Positions 1-8,340 are shown, counted from the stretch's first letter. The stretch: DNA of 64,000 nucleotides from Methylobacterium brachiatum (GCF_020523825.1 NZ_JAJALK010000019.1:1-64000); one strand, 5' to 3'. Notes: generated from the sequence alone by a model not told the origin. A program made the numbers and translations.

Positions 1-137
1 CCGTCGGCGGTCGCGACTTCCGCGCCCGCCTCGATCGCGCTCGCCGTCGGTCCCGCCGCGGGCAGATACGTGCAGCCCGAGATCGCCGTCATGGCGAGCA
101 GAGCGAGGGGGAGTTTGCGCATCCAGATGTTGCCCAT
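1..137 (-). CDS. Polysaccharide export lipoprotein (Wza/GumB type), N-terminal fragment
   Basis: Only the first 45 residues are in the window; the gene runs off the left edge. The ATG is at 137, with an alternative ATG at 122. The visible part is a lipoprotein signal peptide: basic start MRK, a hydrophobic stretch, and a lipobox ending in SGC (Cys about residue 22). It is followed by TYLPAAGPTASAI, which resembles the mature N-terminus of outer-membrane polysaccharide export proteins. In that family the protein forms the outer-membrane exit channel for capsule or exopolysaccharide. The lipoprotein signal is seen directly; the family is inferred from a short segment and could be another lipoprotein. 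Confidence 0.5.
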   Translation of the reverse strand, partial: MGNIWMRKLPLALLAMTAISGCTYLPAAGPTASAIEAGAEVATAD

Positions 138-349
138 CGGTTTTGCCGAGCCCGTGCCTAGCCCATAGCGGCTAGGGTGTCCGTAGCGGGTGGGCCACAC
201 TTCGCCCGCGACGGGCGAGAGGACGGTTTCATCCTCGCTAAGCACAGCTTTTTCGAGGCGAATCAGGGAAACGTGCCTGGTGCGTTCGGCAAACGGCCCG
301 CCGGCGCGCCGCGGCGGCGACCGATCGAGGCGGCCCCGGATCGCCCCAT

Positions 350-508
350 TCAGTCGGCTTGCGTAACGGTGGCGCTGATCTGGTTGTAGATCGGGATCAT
401 CCGGGAGCCGTAATAGCGGATGCTGCCGGCCGCGACGATGAAGATCAGCGCGCCGATCAGCGCGTATTCCATCGCCGTGGAGCCGTTCGCATCGCGGGCG
501 AACCCCAT
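350..508 (-). CDS. Flp-family type IVb pilin
   Basis: This is a 52-residue pilin precursor if translation starts at the ATG at 508; an in-frame ATG at 595 would give 81 residues. The sequence DANGSTAMEYALIG is the class IVb prepilin hallmark: a short basic leader, Gly at the cleavage site, Glu at mature position 5-6 with Tyr beside it, then a hydrophobic helix (ALIGALIFIVAAG). The hydrophilic tail is about 20 residues. The short leader of Flp pilins favours the start at 508, because the extra 29 residues look non-coding. It is presumably cleaved by a CpaA-type prepilin peptidase (not in the window) and polymerised by the Tad machinery encoded at 22.4-30.4 kb. It is separated from that operon, unlike the usual arrangement. 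Confidence 0.8.
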   Translation of the reverse strand: MGFARDANGSTAMEYALIGALIFIVAAGSIRYYGSRMIPIYNQISATVTQAD

Positions 509-798
509 GGCCCGGCCGGTCGCGCGGAGGCGGGATCGTCCGTCGGGCGCCCCAGACCTGTCGCAGCTCGGCTCGCCCATCCGTGACTCCGACATCCGCC
601 GCGTCCGGCCGGCCCTTACGCGCTGGCTTCAAGTCTAGCCCGGTCCCATTGCCGCCGGCTTAATGGAATCTCCGAAACGCGGCGCATGCGGCGCCCGGCC
701 CCGAAACGGCGAAGGGCCGGAACCTGGACAGGTCCCGACCCTCGCGGATGCATCGGCGTGAACCGGGCCCCGCCGAACGGCGAGACCCCGGAGAAACC

Positions 799-1086
799 TC
801 AGGCGTGGCCGGCCTTGTGCCGCAGGTCGTCGATCCGCTTGGAGGCCTCGGCCTTGTCGAGATCGGCGTCGAACGCCTCCGGCTCCTTGGCCTCCTCCGA
901 CAGGGTCTTGAGATACGAGGCCTGTGCTCCGGTCATCGGCTCGCCGCCGGTGGTCCACTGATCCGGATCCTTGATCTGATTCGACACGTCCTTCGGATCG
1001 GTCTTCGGGTTCTCCTGGGTGGTGTCGTGCTTGTCGGCTGCCTTGGCCATGGGATTCCCGTTCCTGAAATGTTCCGTCTTCGCCAT
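799..1086 (-). CDS. DUF3072 domain protein
   Basis: A small, highly charged soluble protein of 95 residues, or 82 if it starts at the second Met (MAKAADKH, ATG at 1050). The C-terminal half carries the DUF3072 signature: GGEPMTGAQASYLKTLSEEA followed by an acidic helix ending in DDLRHKAG. Such proteins are common in rhizobia and methylobacteria and have no established function. The N-terminal half is Lys/Asp-rich and probably disordered. It stands alone, divergent from the gluconokinase gene. The family assignment is from motif memory only. Confidence 0.75.
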   Translation of the reverse strand: MAKTEHFRNGNPMAKAADKHDTTQENPKTDPKDVSNQIKDPDQWTTGGEPMTGAQASYLKTLSEEAKEPEAFDADLDKAEASKRIDDLRHKAGHA

Positions 1087-1227
1087 CGAGAACGCGGCGC
1101 CCTCTCCCGGGGTTCCGGGCGATGTCGGGGTGCGGCCCGGTGTTCCCCAGAAACCTTTTCTTCCCGATCCCCGATCCTATTGATGAGGCGCCGGCGCACG
1201 GTTGCGCCCCTGAACACGGTGGTCCGG

Positions 1228-1803
1228 ATGACCTCGGAGAGGCGGATTCATAAAGAGGCGGGCGCGGCCGCCCGCACGGCGCAGGTGCTCGTGGTGATGG
1301 GGGTCTCGGGCTCCGGCAAGAGCACGGTCGGCGCGCTGATCGCCGAACGGCTCGGCTGGATCTTCGTCGACGGCGACAGCTTCCACACCCCCGAGCACAT
1401 CGCGAAGATGCATGCGGGCCACGCCCTGGACGACGAAGACCGTGCGCCGTGGCTCGCCCGGATCGCGACCTGGATCCAGCACCGGCTCGAGGCCGGGGAA
1501 TCCGGGGTGGTGGTCTGCTCGGCCCTGCGCCGGGCATACCGGGACGTGCTCACCCGCGGCAGCCGGCGCGTGCGCATCGTCTATCTCGAGGGCGACAGGG
1601 CCCTGATCGCCAAGCGCCTCACCGAGCGCCACGGCCATTTCATGTCGCCCCGCCTGCTCGACAGCCAGTTCGCGACCCTCGAAGCCCCCGGCCCCGATGA
1701 GCGCCCGATCGTCGTGGGGATCGATGAACCGCCGGACGCGATCGCCGATCGCGTCGCGGCGCAGCTCGCCGAAGAAGCCCGCACCACTGCCGGAAGGACC
1801 TGA
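1228..1803 (+). CDS. gntK: Gluconokinase, thermoresistant GntK/IdnK family
   Basis: A cytoplasmic kinase of 191 residues expected to phosphorylate D-gluconate to 6-phosphogluconate. The P-loop GVSGSGKST is at residues 25-33. It is followed by the family pattern GWIFVDGDSFHTPEHIAKMHAGHALDD, which binds gluconate and the magnesium-ATP complex, and later by SALRRAYRDVLT and the lid-type stretch RHGHFM. The ATG at 1228 was chosen; one at 1183 is also in frame and would add 15 Arg-rich residues not expected in the family. The HAD phosphatase gene starts 3 bases after the stop, so the two are probably co-transcribed sugar-phosphate genes. Confidence 0.9.
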   Translation: MTSERRIHKEAGAAARTAQVLVVMGVSGSGKSTVGALIAERLGWIFVDGDSFHTPEHIAKMHAGHALDDEDRAPWLARIATWIQHRLEAGESGVVVCSALRRAYRDVLTRGSRRVRIVYLEGDRALIAKRLTERHGHFMSPRLLDSQFATLEAPGPDERPIVVGIDEPPDAIADRVAAQLAEEARTTAGRT

Positions 1804-1806
1804 GCC

Positions 1807-2628
1807 ATGGATGCGGGATCGCGCAAAGCCTCGGGGATCGCCCTGGTGATCTCCGACGTCGACGGCACGCTGGTGACCGACGACAAGAGCCTCGCCGCCT
1901 CGACCATCGCGGCTGTGAAGCGGCTGCGGGCGGCCGGGATCGGGTTCAGCATCGCGTCGGCGCGCCCGCCGGTCGGCCTGAGGGCCCTCGCCGCCGAACT
2001 CGCGCTCGACCTGCCGATGGGGGCCTTCAACGGCGCCAGCGTGGTCCGGCCGGACCTCTCGACGATCGAGGAGCGGCTGATCCCGGAGGCCGCCGCCCGC
2101 GAGGCCTTGCAGCGCCTGGAGGCCGAGGGCCTCGACGCCTGGGTCTTCGCCGAGGGGGCCTGGTTCCTGCGCGACCCGTACGGCCCCTACACCGACCTCG
2201 AGCGCCGGACGATCGGCGCCGAGCCGCGCGTGGTCGCCGATCTCGGCACGCTCATGGGCGCGGCCTCGAAGATCGTCGGGGTCAGCCGCGATCACGCCCA
2301 TCTCGCCGCCTGCGAGGCGCGGATCGGCGCGGCCCTCGCCGAGCGGGCCACGGTGCACCGTTCCCAGGCCTATTACCTCGACGTGACGCCCCCCGGCCTC
2401 GACAAGGGACAGTTCGTGATCTGGATGAGCCGCCATCTCGGCATCCCGCCCGAGCGGATCGCGACCTTCGGGGATGCCGGCAACGACCGTCCGATGTTCG
2501 CCCGCAGCGGCTTCTCGGTGGCGATGGGCAATGCCGAGGAGGCCGTGAAGGCCGCAGCCAGCGCCGTCACGGAGAGCAACGGTGCCGACGGCTTCGCTCA
2601 CGGGGTCGCGCGATTCATCCTGCCCTGA
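1807..2628 (+). CDS. HAD-superfamily Cof-type sugar phosphatase
   Basis: A 273-residue cytoplasmic hydrolase of the Cof/YbiV subfamily (HAD class IIB). Motif I, ISDVDGTLV, contains the nucleophile Asp17 and acid/base Asp19. Motif III/IV appears near the C-terminus as FGDAGNDRPMF, with the aspartates that bind magnesium. Between them lies the large C2B cap, which sets substrate choice. Members dephosphorylate sugar phosphates or flavin precursors, and the substrate cannot be read from sequence. It follows gntK with a 3-base gap, so a role linked to hexonate or hexose phosphates is plausible. Confidence 0.88.
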   Translation: MDAGSRKASGIALVISDVDGTLVTDDKSLAASTIAAVKRLRAAGIGFSIASARPPVGLRALAAELALDLPMGAFNGASVVRPDLSTIEERLIPEAAAREALQRLEAEGLDAWVFAEGAWFLRDPYGPYTDLERRTIGAEPRVVADLGTLMGAASKIVGVSRDHAHLAACEARIGAALAERATVHRSQAYYLDVTPPGLDKGQFVIWMSRHLGIPPERIATFGDAGNDRPMFARSGFSVAMGNAEEAVKAAASAVTESNGADGFAHGVARFILP

Positions 2629-2680
2629 CGGGTCCGACTTCGCAGCGTCCTGTGGATAACCGGGATGGTTAACCGACGGC

Positions 2681-2712
2681 GCGCGCCTGTGGCCGGCGAG
2701 GCACAGACGCGC
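2681..2712. terminator. Stem-loop after the HAD phosphatase gene
   Basis: Eleven-base arms (2681-2691 and 2702-2712) pair with one mismatch around a 10-base loop. It lies 50 bases beyond the HAD gene stop. No T-run follows, so a terminator role is a guess. It could equally be a 5' structure of the next gene. Confidence 0.35.
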
Positions 2713-2815
2713 GCCGGGCGGCAGTCGCCCACAGGCTGCCGAATCCGGGCCGCTTTCCGGCCTCATTTCCCCGCGACCTAGCTTGACCACAGAACAAGCA
2801 GGACCGGGTCTCGGA

Positions 2816-3757
2816 ATGCATCGCCTTATCCTGGCTGCCGCTCTCGCGGTCGCGCCCGTCGCCGCCTTCGGGCAGGCCCCGCGCGACAACATCGACGCGC
2901 TGATCGAGCAGCAGGCCAAGGCGAACGGTGTCCCGGCGAGCTTCGTCCACGCGGTGGTCAAGCGCGAGAGCAACTACAACCCGAACGCCAAGGGCGGCAG
3001 CGCACTCGGCCTGATGCAGATCAAGCACGCGACGGCGCGCAGCCTCGGCTATACCGGCGACGCCGCCGGGCTCCTCGATCCCGCGACCAACCTGCGCTAC
3101 GGCGTCGCCTATCTGGCGGGGGCCTATCGCACCGCGCAGGGCAACGTCAGCCAGGCGTACCAGTACTACAACCGCGGCTATTACTACGCCGCCAAGCGCC
3201 GGGGCATCTCCAGCGAGGTCGCCTCGGTGGTGGCCCCCGTGGCGGCCTCGGCCAGCGCCCTGGCCAGCCTGTTCAGCGGCGGCGTCACGGATTCCAGCGC
3301 CGCCTCAACGGCCCTGGCCTACGCGCCCACCGCCGCCACGGTGGCCGCCGCGCCGACCGAGACGGTCGAGGTGCCGCTGCCGCCCCGGCGTCCCGCCGCC
3401 CTCGGCGCGGCGGTCGATTACGCGAGCCTCTCCGTCGAGCCCGCCTCCGCGAGCCCGGCGCCGAGCGCCGCCGTGCAGAGTGCCGCGGTCGAGACCGTGG
3501 AGGTGCCGCTGCCGCCGCGTCGCCCGGCCGGCCTCGGCACCGCCGTCGCGGAGGCCGCCCCGGCCCAGCTCGCCGAGCTGCGCCTGACGTCGCAGCCGGA
3601 GGCCGCCGCGGCACCGCAGGCCGCCCCGATCTCCGAGACCGTCGAGGTGCCGCTGCCGCCGCGCCGGCCGTCGATCCAGCTGCTCGCCGCCGCGACGCCG
3701 CGCCGGGCCCCCGCGGCCGCGCCGGTCCGCGAGGCCACGGCGATTCCCGTCGAGTGA
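2816..3757 (+). CDS. Lytic transglycosylase (SLT domain) with Pro/Arg repeat tail
   Basis: A secreted muramidase-like enzyme of 313 residues predicted to cleave peptidoglycan glycan strands. A Sec signal peptide occupies residues 1-20 (cleavage near AFGQA). The SLT domain follows: catalytic Glu51 in KRESNYNP, then GSALGLMQI, and the YNRG motif near residue 121. The C-terminal 150 residues are Ala/Pro-rich and carry three copies of TVEVPLPPRRP, spaced about 40-50 residues apart. These probably act as a flexible or wall-binding tail. The ATG at 2816 was chosen because it begins the signal peptide directly; an upstream TTG at 2783 is less likely. It is monocistronic. Confidence 0.9.
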   Translation: MHRLILAAALAVAPVAAFGQAPRDNIDALIEQQAKANGVPASFVHAVVKRESNYNPNAKGGSALGLMQIKHATARSLGYTGDAAGLLDPATNLRYGVAYLAGAYRTAQGNVSQAYQYYNRGYYYAAKRRGISSEVASVVAPVAASASALASLFSGGVTDSSAASTALAYAPTAATVAAAPTETVEVPLPPRRPAALGAAVDYASLSVEPASASPAPSAAVQSAAVETVEVPLPPRRPAGLGTAVAEAAPAQLAELRLTSQPEAAAAPQAAPISETVEVPLPPRRPSIQLLAAATPRRAPAAAPVREATAIPVE

Positions 3758-4096
3758 TGCCGCACGCGGCAGATGGGCCATCGGACAACCACCGCTTGTC
3801 CAACATCTGCCCACACGAGGATCCTGCTCAAGGCTTGACCACCGGGCCGTTCCGCAACACATAGGCGCCACGCCAGCAACAGGGTTGGATCGCCGCCGCA
3901 ACGGTCCGTCGATCGGTCGAGGCGGCCGGACACAGGCGGCGCAATACAGACTTCAGGGCAGGACTCGCCAGGCTTCGCACGAACGGTCGGGCAAGCACCC
4001 GCTCGATCCCAGGTTGCGAAGCAGAATTCATCTTGAAGTGGCAGACATGCAGGGCAAGCACTCTGCTTTCGGGCTGGCAGGAAAGCGGACGACGCC
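3758..4096. other. Gene-free stretch before the XRE/shikimate-kinase regulator
   Basis: These 339 bases contain no convincing gene on either strand; open frames here lack coding bias or recognisable motifs. They presumably hold the promoter of the regulator gene at 4097. No terminator or clear operator was recognised. Confidence 0.5.
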
Positions 4097-4978
4097 ATGA
4101 CCGGCGTGTTGGAACAGGAATCACTCTTTCTCACGGATCTCGGGCGCCGCGTCAGGCACGCCCGCACCGTGCGCGGTCTGTCGCGCAAGGTCCTGTCCCA
4201 GACCTCGGGCCTGTCCGAGCGCTATATCGCGCAGCTCGAGGGCGGCCAGGGCAACGTGTCCATCATCCTGCTCCGGCGGGTCGCCAACGCCATGGGCGTG
4301 CGCCTCGACGACCTGATCACCGGCAATGACGGCCTGCCCGACTGGCCGGTGGTGCGCGACCTGCTCGGCCAGGCGACGCCGGCCCAGATCGCGGCCGCCA
4401 AGGAAGCCCTGTCCGGCGGCAGCCGCCCGGAATCGAGCGGCCGCCTGCGCGTGGCGCTGATCGGCCTGCGCGGCGCCGGCAAGTCGACCCTGGGCAAGCT
4501 CGCCGCCGAGCGCCTGGGCTGGACCTTCGTCGAGCTGAACGCCGAAATCGAGCGCGAGAACGCCCTGTCGGTCCAGGAGATCTTCGCGATCTACGGCCAG
4601 GAGGGCTACCGCCGGCTGGAGCAGGCGGCCCTGCGCCGCCTCACCGAGCATCCGGGCCCGCTGATCCTGGCGACCAGCGGCGGCATCGTGGCCGAGCCGC
4701 TGACCTACGACCTGCTGCTCCAGGCGTTCTACACGATCTGGCTCCGCGCCCGCCCGGAGGAGCATATGAGCCGGGTGCGCGAGCAGGGCCACCTGGCCAC
4801 CACGGGCGACCATGCCTCGGCGATGCAGGAATTGCGCGCCGTGCTGGCGAGCCGGGAACCGCTCTACGCCCGGGCCTCGGCCACGGTCGACACCTCCGAC
4901 ATCCCGCTCCAGACCATGGTCGACCGGCTCACCGCGGCGATCGAGGCGCGGTTCGGCGAGACGGCGGTCGCGGGCTGA
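4097..4978 (+). CDS. XRE regulator fused to a shikimate-kinase-like domain (BzdR/BoxR type)
   Basis: A 293-residue two-domain transcription factor. Residues 13-75 form an XRE helix-turn-helix (LGRRVRHARTVRGLSRKVLSQ). Residues 115-290 resemble shikimate kinase, with an intact P-loop GLRGAGKST at 123-131 and a LATSGGIV stretch. BzdR and BoxR, the known regulators of this architecture, repress anaerobic or aerobic benzoate catabolism and use the kinase-like domain to sense benzoyl-CoA. No benzoyl-CoA genes are visible nearby, so the ligand here is unknown. The intact P-loop means nucleotide binding is possible. A single gene with no obvious operon partner. Confidence 0.85.
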   Translation: MTGVLEQESLFLTDLGRRVRHARTVRGLSRKVLSQTSGLSERYIAQLEGGQGNVSIILLRRVANAMGVRLDDLITGNDGLPDWPVVRDLLGQATPAQIAAAKEALSGGSRPESSGRLRVALIGLRGAGKSTLGKLAAERLGWTFVELNAEIERENALSVQEIFAIYGQEGYRRLEQAALRRLTEHPGPLILATSGGIVAEPLTYDLLLQAFYTIWLRARPEEHMSRVREQGHLATTGDHASAMQELRAVLASREPLYARASATVDTSDIPLQTMVDRLTAAIEARFGETAVAG

Positions 4979-5292
4979 ACCGCGCCCGGAACCGGTGACA
5001 GCGCCGCCGGTGCGGCATCCCCGGCAGCCCCCATACCCTTGATCACCGCATTGCGGCGCACCACGCTATGACCTCATCCCGACGGGGCCGGCCGGGCTGC
5101 GGAACGCACGATGCATGAGACCAAGCGCCTCGCGCATGGCTTCGCGTGTAGGACGATGTGCTAGGATGACCCGCGACGGCGGGGTCCTTCACCTCGCTGG
5201 TGGCTGCACCGGAGCTTTGCTGCAGCGCCGGCCGGACCCGTCGTCGGAACAGCGTGGTGCGAGCCCGACAACTCGATCATGAGCCATCGTCC
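4979..5292. other. Gene-free stretch upstream of cysE
   Basis: No supported gene, repeat or terminator was seen in these 314 bases. An in-frame extension of cysE to 5200 exists but lacks family similarity. The segment probably contains the cysE promoter. Confidence 0.5.
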
Positions 5293-6156
5293 ATGAGCGC
5301 CAGTCCAGCCCTCAGCCCGGCCTTCAACCACGATTCGGCCGACCTCTCGGTCTGCGATCCGGTCTGGTCGCGGCTGCGCGCCGAGGCCGAGGACGTGCTG
5401 CGCACCGAGCCGCAACTCGCCTCCTTCATCGTCGCGACGATCCTCAACCACGCCACCCTCGAGGGCGCGGTCGCCCACCGGGTCGCGGCGCGGCTGGGCC
5501 ATCCGTCGCTGCCGGCCGAGCTCGTCGCCCACGCGTTCCACGAGGCGATCGGCGCCGATCCCGCCATCGGGCAGGCGTTCCGGGCCGATATCGGCGCGGT
5601 GATCGACCGGGATCCCGCGACCCTGCGGGCGCTGGAGCCGGTCCTGTACTTCAAGGGCTTCCACGCGCTCCAGGCCTACCGCCTCGCCCACCACGTCTGG
5701 ACCCGGGGCCGGCGCGACCTCGCGCTCTACCTGCAGAGCCGGGTCTCCGAGGTGTTCCAGTGCGACATCCACCCGGCCGCCCGCATCGGCCGGGGCGTGT
5801 TCCTCGACCACGCCACCGGCCTGGTGGTCGGGTCGACCGCGGTGATCGAGGACGACGTGTCGATCCTCCACGCGGTGACGCTGGGCGGCACCGGCAAGCA
5901 GCGCGGCGACCGGCATCCCAAGATCCGCCGGGGCGTGATGATCGGCGCCGGCGCCAAGATCCTGGGCAATATCGAGGTCGGTGCCTGCGCCCGGGTGGCG
6001 GCGGGCTCGGTGGTGCTGCGGCCCGTCCCGGCCAACACCACGGTGGTGGGCGTCCCGGCGCGGGTCGTCGGCACCGCGGGCTGCGACGATCCGGCCCGCG
6101 CGATGGATCAACTGGTCGCCCTCGACCAGTTCATCCATGTGGGCGACGGGATCTGA
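5293..6156 (+). CDS. cysE: Serine O-acetyltransferase
   Basis: A 287-residue cytoplasmic enzyme making O-acetylserine from serine and acetyl-CoA, the first step of cysteine synthesis. The N-terminal helical domain (WSRLRAEAEDVL to KGFHALQAYRLAH) is typical of SAT. It is followed by a left-handed beta-helix of hexapeptide repeats with DIHPAARIGRGVFLDHATGLVVG, TLGGTGK and GAKILGNIEVG. The C-terminus ends in FIHVGDGI; a terminal Ile is typical of the tail that inserts into O-acetylserine sulfhydrylase. The ATG at 5293 was chosen because the 31 residues upstream in frame do not look like the family. Confidence 0.95.
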   Translation: MSASPALSPAFNHDSADLSVCDPVWSRLRAEAEDVLRTEPQLASFIVATILNHATLEGAVAHRVAARLGHPSLPAELVAHAFHEAIGADPAIGQAFRADIGAVIDRDPATLRALEPVLYFKGFHALQAYRLAHHVWTRGRRDLALYLQSRVSEVFQCDIHPAARIGRGVFLDHATGLVVGSTAVIEDDVSILHAVTLGGTGKQRGDRHPKIRRGVMIGAGAKILGNIEVGACARVAAGSVVLRPVPANTTVVGVPARVVGTAGCDDPARAMDQLVALDQFIHVGDGI

Positions 6157-6247
6157 CCCCGACGCGGCCGCGCTTGCCGCTCCGCCGTGGGCGTGGCAAG
6201 CCCTCCGCCGATCCGGGCGTCAGCGCCGACAGGGGAGGCCAGACAGC

Positions 6248-6463
6248 GTGACCAAAGCCGAGACCGCGAAGCTACAGGACTACCTGCGCCGCAAATTCGC
6301 CAACAACAACATCCGCCTGACCGCGATGAAGACCGGCGATTCCGCCGAGGTGTTCATCGGCGAGGAGTCGATCGGCGTCATCGCCGACGACAAGGAGGAC
6401 GGCGACGATTCCTTCGTCTTCCGCATGGCGATCCTCGACATCGACCTCGAGGAAGAAGCCTGA
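6248..6463 (+). CDS. DUF3126 family small protein
   Basis: A 71-residue acidic protein starting at a GTG (6248) preceded by GGGAGG. The sequence begins TKAETAKLQDYLRRKFAN and ends in ILDIDLEEE, matching DUF3126, a family found almost only in alphaproteobacteria with no assigned function. Other in-frame starts further upstream would overlap cysE. It follows cysE by 91 bases on the same strand and may be co-transcribed with it. Confidence 0.85.
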   Translation: MTKAETAKLQDYLRRKFANNNIRLTAMKTGDSAEVFIGEESIGVIADDKEDGDDSFVFRMAILDIDLEEEA

Positions 6464-6533
6464 CGCACGCGTCGCGGGCCGGGTTCCGCCGGCCCGCGCC
6501 TGTGCACGGGTTAAGGCTAACCGGCGTGATTGC

Positions 6534-6548
6534 TTAACAACCGGTAAA
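6534..6548 (+). promoter_or_regulatory. CtrA-like box (TTAA-N7-TAAA)
   Basis: TTAA at 6534 and TAAA at 6545 are separated by 7 bases, one mismatch from the CtrA full-site consensus TTAA-N7-TTAA. It lies 44 bases upstream of the ATG at 6592, a plausible promoter position. A second TTAA/TAACC cluster sits just upstream near 6511. CtrA control is inferred only from the motif. Confidence 0.35.
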
Positions 6549-6591
6549 TCGTGTGGCTAAACTGCGCCCAACCTTTTTTGGAGCGCGAATA

Positions 6592-6921
6592 ATGGTCCTC
6601 ACGCCCGCCGCCCTCGAATCCATCCGGACCTTGTGCATCGGTCTGGCGCTCTCGGGGCTGATTGCCAGCGCGTTCGAGCTGTTTGCCGCGCGCCGCGCGA
6701 GCTTCAGCCTGCTGGAGCGGGGCGGCCTGCCGGCGGTGGCGGCCCTGCCGATGCTGGCCTTCTCGGCCCCGTTCATCATCCTGCGCAACACCCTGCGCGG
6801 CCGCAAGATCGAGGGCCGCCCGATGCCGTTCGTGATGCTGGCCACCGTCATCGCCTGCGGCTGGGGCCTGCTCTCGGGCCGGGTCGCCCTCGACCTAGCG
6901 GCGATGCTGGTCGGCGCCTGA
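6592..6921 (+). CDS. Small inner-membrane protein of unknown function
   Basis: A 109-residue hydrophobic protein. Three or four transmembrane segments are likely (around residues 9-28, 45-62, 80-100). A conserved-looking stretch, LSAPFIILRNTLRGRKIEGRP-like, lies between the second and third. The ATG at 6592 is preceded by GGAG at a suitable distance and was preferred to an upstream GTG at 6553. I do not recognise the family. It has normal codon use for the region and stands alone between the DUF3126 gene and a convergent BTLCP gene. Confidence 0.65.
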   Translation: MVLTPAALESIRTLCIGLALSGLIASAFELFAARRASFSLLERGGLPAVAALPMLAFSAPFIILRNTLRGRKIEGRPMPFVMLATVIACGWGLLSGRVALDLAAMLVGA

Positions 6922-6928
6922 CGTCCCA

Positions 6929-7636
6929 TCAGGGCTCCGCGGTCGCCACCTGGGCGGCGCCGTCCCGGCCCTCCAGGGAGACCCAGGCCTGGCCGTCCTG
7001 GCCCGCGCGCTTGATGAAGCTGTAGCCGGTGCGCCGCCACGGGCGGATCGCGTCGGTCTTGTTGTCGAGGATGAAGTCGCCGTGGTCGGTGCGCACCGTC
7101 AGCACCGCGTGGCCGGCATTGGTCTCGTCGATCACGACGGTCATCAGCAGGGCCCGCCGGGGCAGCCCGCGCTCGGCCAGCATCCGGCGCTTGAGCAGCT
7201 GGTAATCCTCGCAATCGCCGAACCCGTCATCGGGAAAGTCCCAGCGGTCGACGACGCCCCAATGCGCCTGGTCAGTGATCGGCCGGATGCGGGTGTTGAC
7301 CCGGTGGTTGACGCTCCGCAGCGTCCGCCACACCGCCACGGTCAGCGGGATCACGGCGGGCTCCGCGACATCGAGCGCGCATTCCTCGGGCATGCGCGCG
7401 CAGAACGCGGTCCAGCCGGCGATCGGGCTGATCGGGCCGTTGGCCTCGTGGGCCGGCGCCCCATCGGGCAGGGTCAAGCGGGCATGGGCGTGGGTGTTGG
7501 CGCCGCCCAGCATCAGGATCGTGCCGACAAGGGCGAGGCTCGCGGCCTGCCGGGCTCGGCGCAGCGGCGTGGCCCATCCGCGCCAGTGCGGCGCCACGAG
7601 CGCGAGAGCCGGAATCCCACCATCCGCGTGCCGCAT
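6929..7636 (-). CDS. Bacterial transglutaminase-like cysteine proteinase (BTLCP), copy 1
   Basis: A 235-residue secreted protein of the BTLCP/C93 family. The presumed triad is Cys142 in GDCEDYQLLKR, His176 in AGHAVLTV and Asp191 in ILDNKT. The N-terminus has a hydrophobic stretch around residues 30-50, probably a signal peptide after a long n-region. A start at a later Met is not available. LapG, the best-studied member, cleaves surface adhesins under c-di-GMP control with LapD, but no LapD or LapA gene lies nearby. The paralogue at 8558-9190 shares about half its residues, so these are likely stand-alone periplasmic proteases. Confidence 0.85.
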   Translation of the reverse strand: MRHADGGIPALALVAPHWRGWATPLRRARQAASLALVGTILMLGGANTHAHARLTLPDGAPAHEANGPISPIAGWTAFCARMPEECALDVAEPAVIPLTVAVWRTLRSVNHRVNTRIRPITDQAHWGVVDRWDFPDDGFGDCEDYQLLKRRMLAERGLPRRALLMTVVIDETNAGHAVLTVRTDHGDFILDNKTDAIRPWRRTGYSFIKRAGQDGQAWVSLEGRDGAAQVATAEP

Positions 7637-7955
7637 GGATCACGCCCCATCGACCGATGATGACGGGAAGGTGACACGCGGGCGTGCGACGCACAATGGC
7701 ACGGAGGGCGGAACAAACGCCCGAGGCCGCGTATCGGTTCCGCTTTAAAGGAGTGTTGCATCCGCGTTGCTGCCGCTCGGCGTATGCGCTGGCGGAATGC
7801 CCGCCCTGCCCGCTCACGGAAGAGCTTGATTCGAACCAGCTTTGCCGGCTTGAGACAGGGGATGCCCGCGCGTGGATTCGCGGGTGGATCGATCGTTTCG
7901 CAAGAACTCGGCCATCCCCGCGCGGGATCGCCTCAGGCCAGAGAAGGATTTCACG
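7637..7955. other. Gene-free stretch between BTLCP copy 1 and a small hypothetical gene
   Basis: In these 319 bases no frame shows convincing coding character and no strong hairpin was found. They separate divergent genes and so should hold the promoters of both. Confidence 0.45.
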
Positions 7956-8213
7956 ATGCAGCCCGCCATCCAGCAGGTGATCAGAGCGCTCGCCGAGGAT
8001 GGTCGGGCCGGTGCAATCGGCATCGCCGAGCACGCCGTGGAAGCCTATCTCGCCGGCTCGCCCACCGAGGGCGACCGCGCCCTGTCGCGCGACATCCTGG
8101 TCCGCGACCTCGCCAGCCTCCGGGGCATCGCCCCGCACCTCGCCGGCTTCATCGGCCGGGTCGAGACCTTCGTGGCGAACCTCGCGCAGCCCTCGCTGAG
8201 CCGCGCCGCCTGA
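7956..8213 (+). CDS. Hypothetical protein, 85 residues
   Basis: A small protein starting at the ATG at 7956, 8 bases after a good ribosome binding site (AGAGAAGGA). It is predicted to be all-helical: QPAIQQVIRALAEDGRAG, then AIGIAEHAVEAYLAG and DILVRDLASLRGIAPHLAGFIGRVETF. No signal peptide, cysteines or membrane segment. I do not recognise a family. Strong G/C third-position bias supports coding. It lies between two BTLCP genes on the opposite strand; a functional link is not evident. Confidence 0.6.
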   Translation: MQPAIQQVIRALAEDGRAGAIGIAEHAVEAYLAGSPTEGDRALSRDILVRDLASLRGIAPHLAGFIGRVETFVANLAQPSLSRAA

Positions 8214-8340
8214 ACAGGCCTCGCAGAATCAGGGTTTCAAGGTCCAGAGCCTGAACTTTTCGAGGTTTTGGGGAAGGCGGCGGGCAGTTCACTGTCCCGC
8301 CTACGCGACGACGCGCGGCCATCCTGACACCAGTCCCGTC

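Noticed and set aside
748..1227. In-frame upstream extension of the gluconokinase gene
   Set aside because: It overlaps the DUF3072 gene on the other strand and has no family similarity; the kinase domain begins after 1228.
3305..3901. Minus-strand frames opposite the lytic transglycosylase tail
   Set aside because: Low-complexity shadows of the Ala/Pro-rich tail; no start signals.
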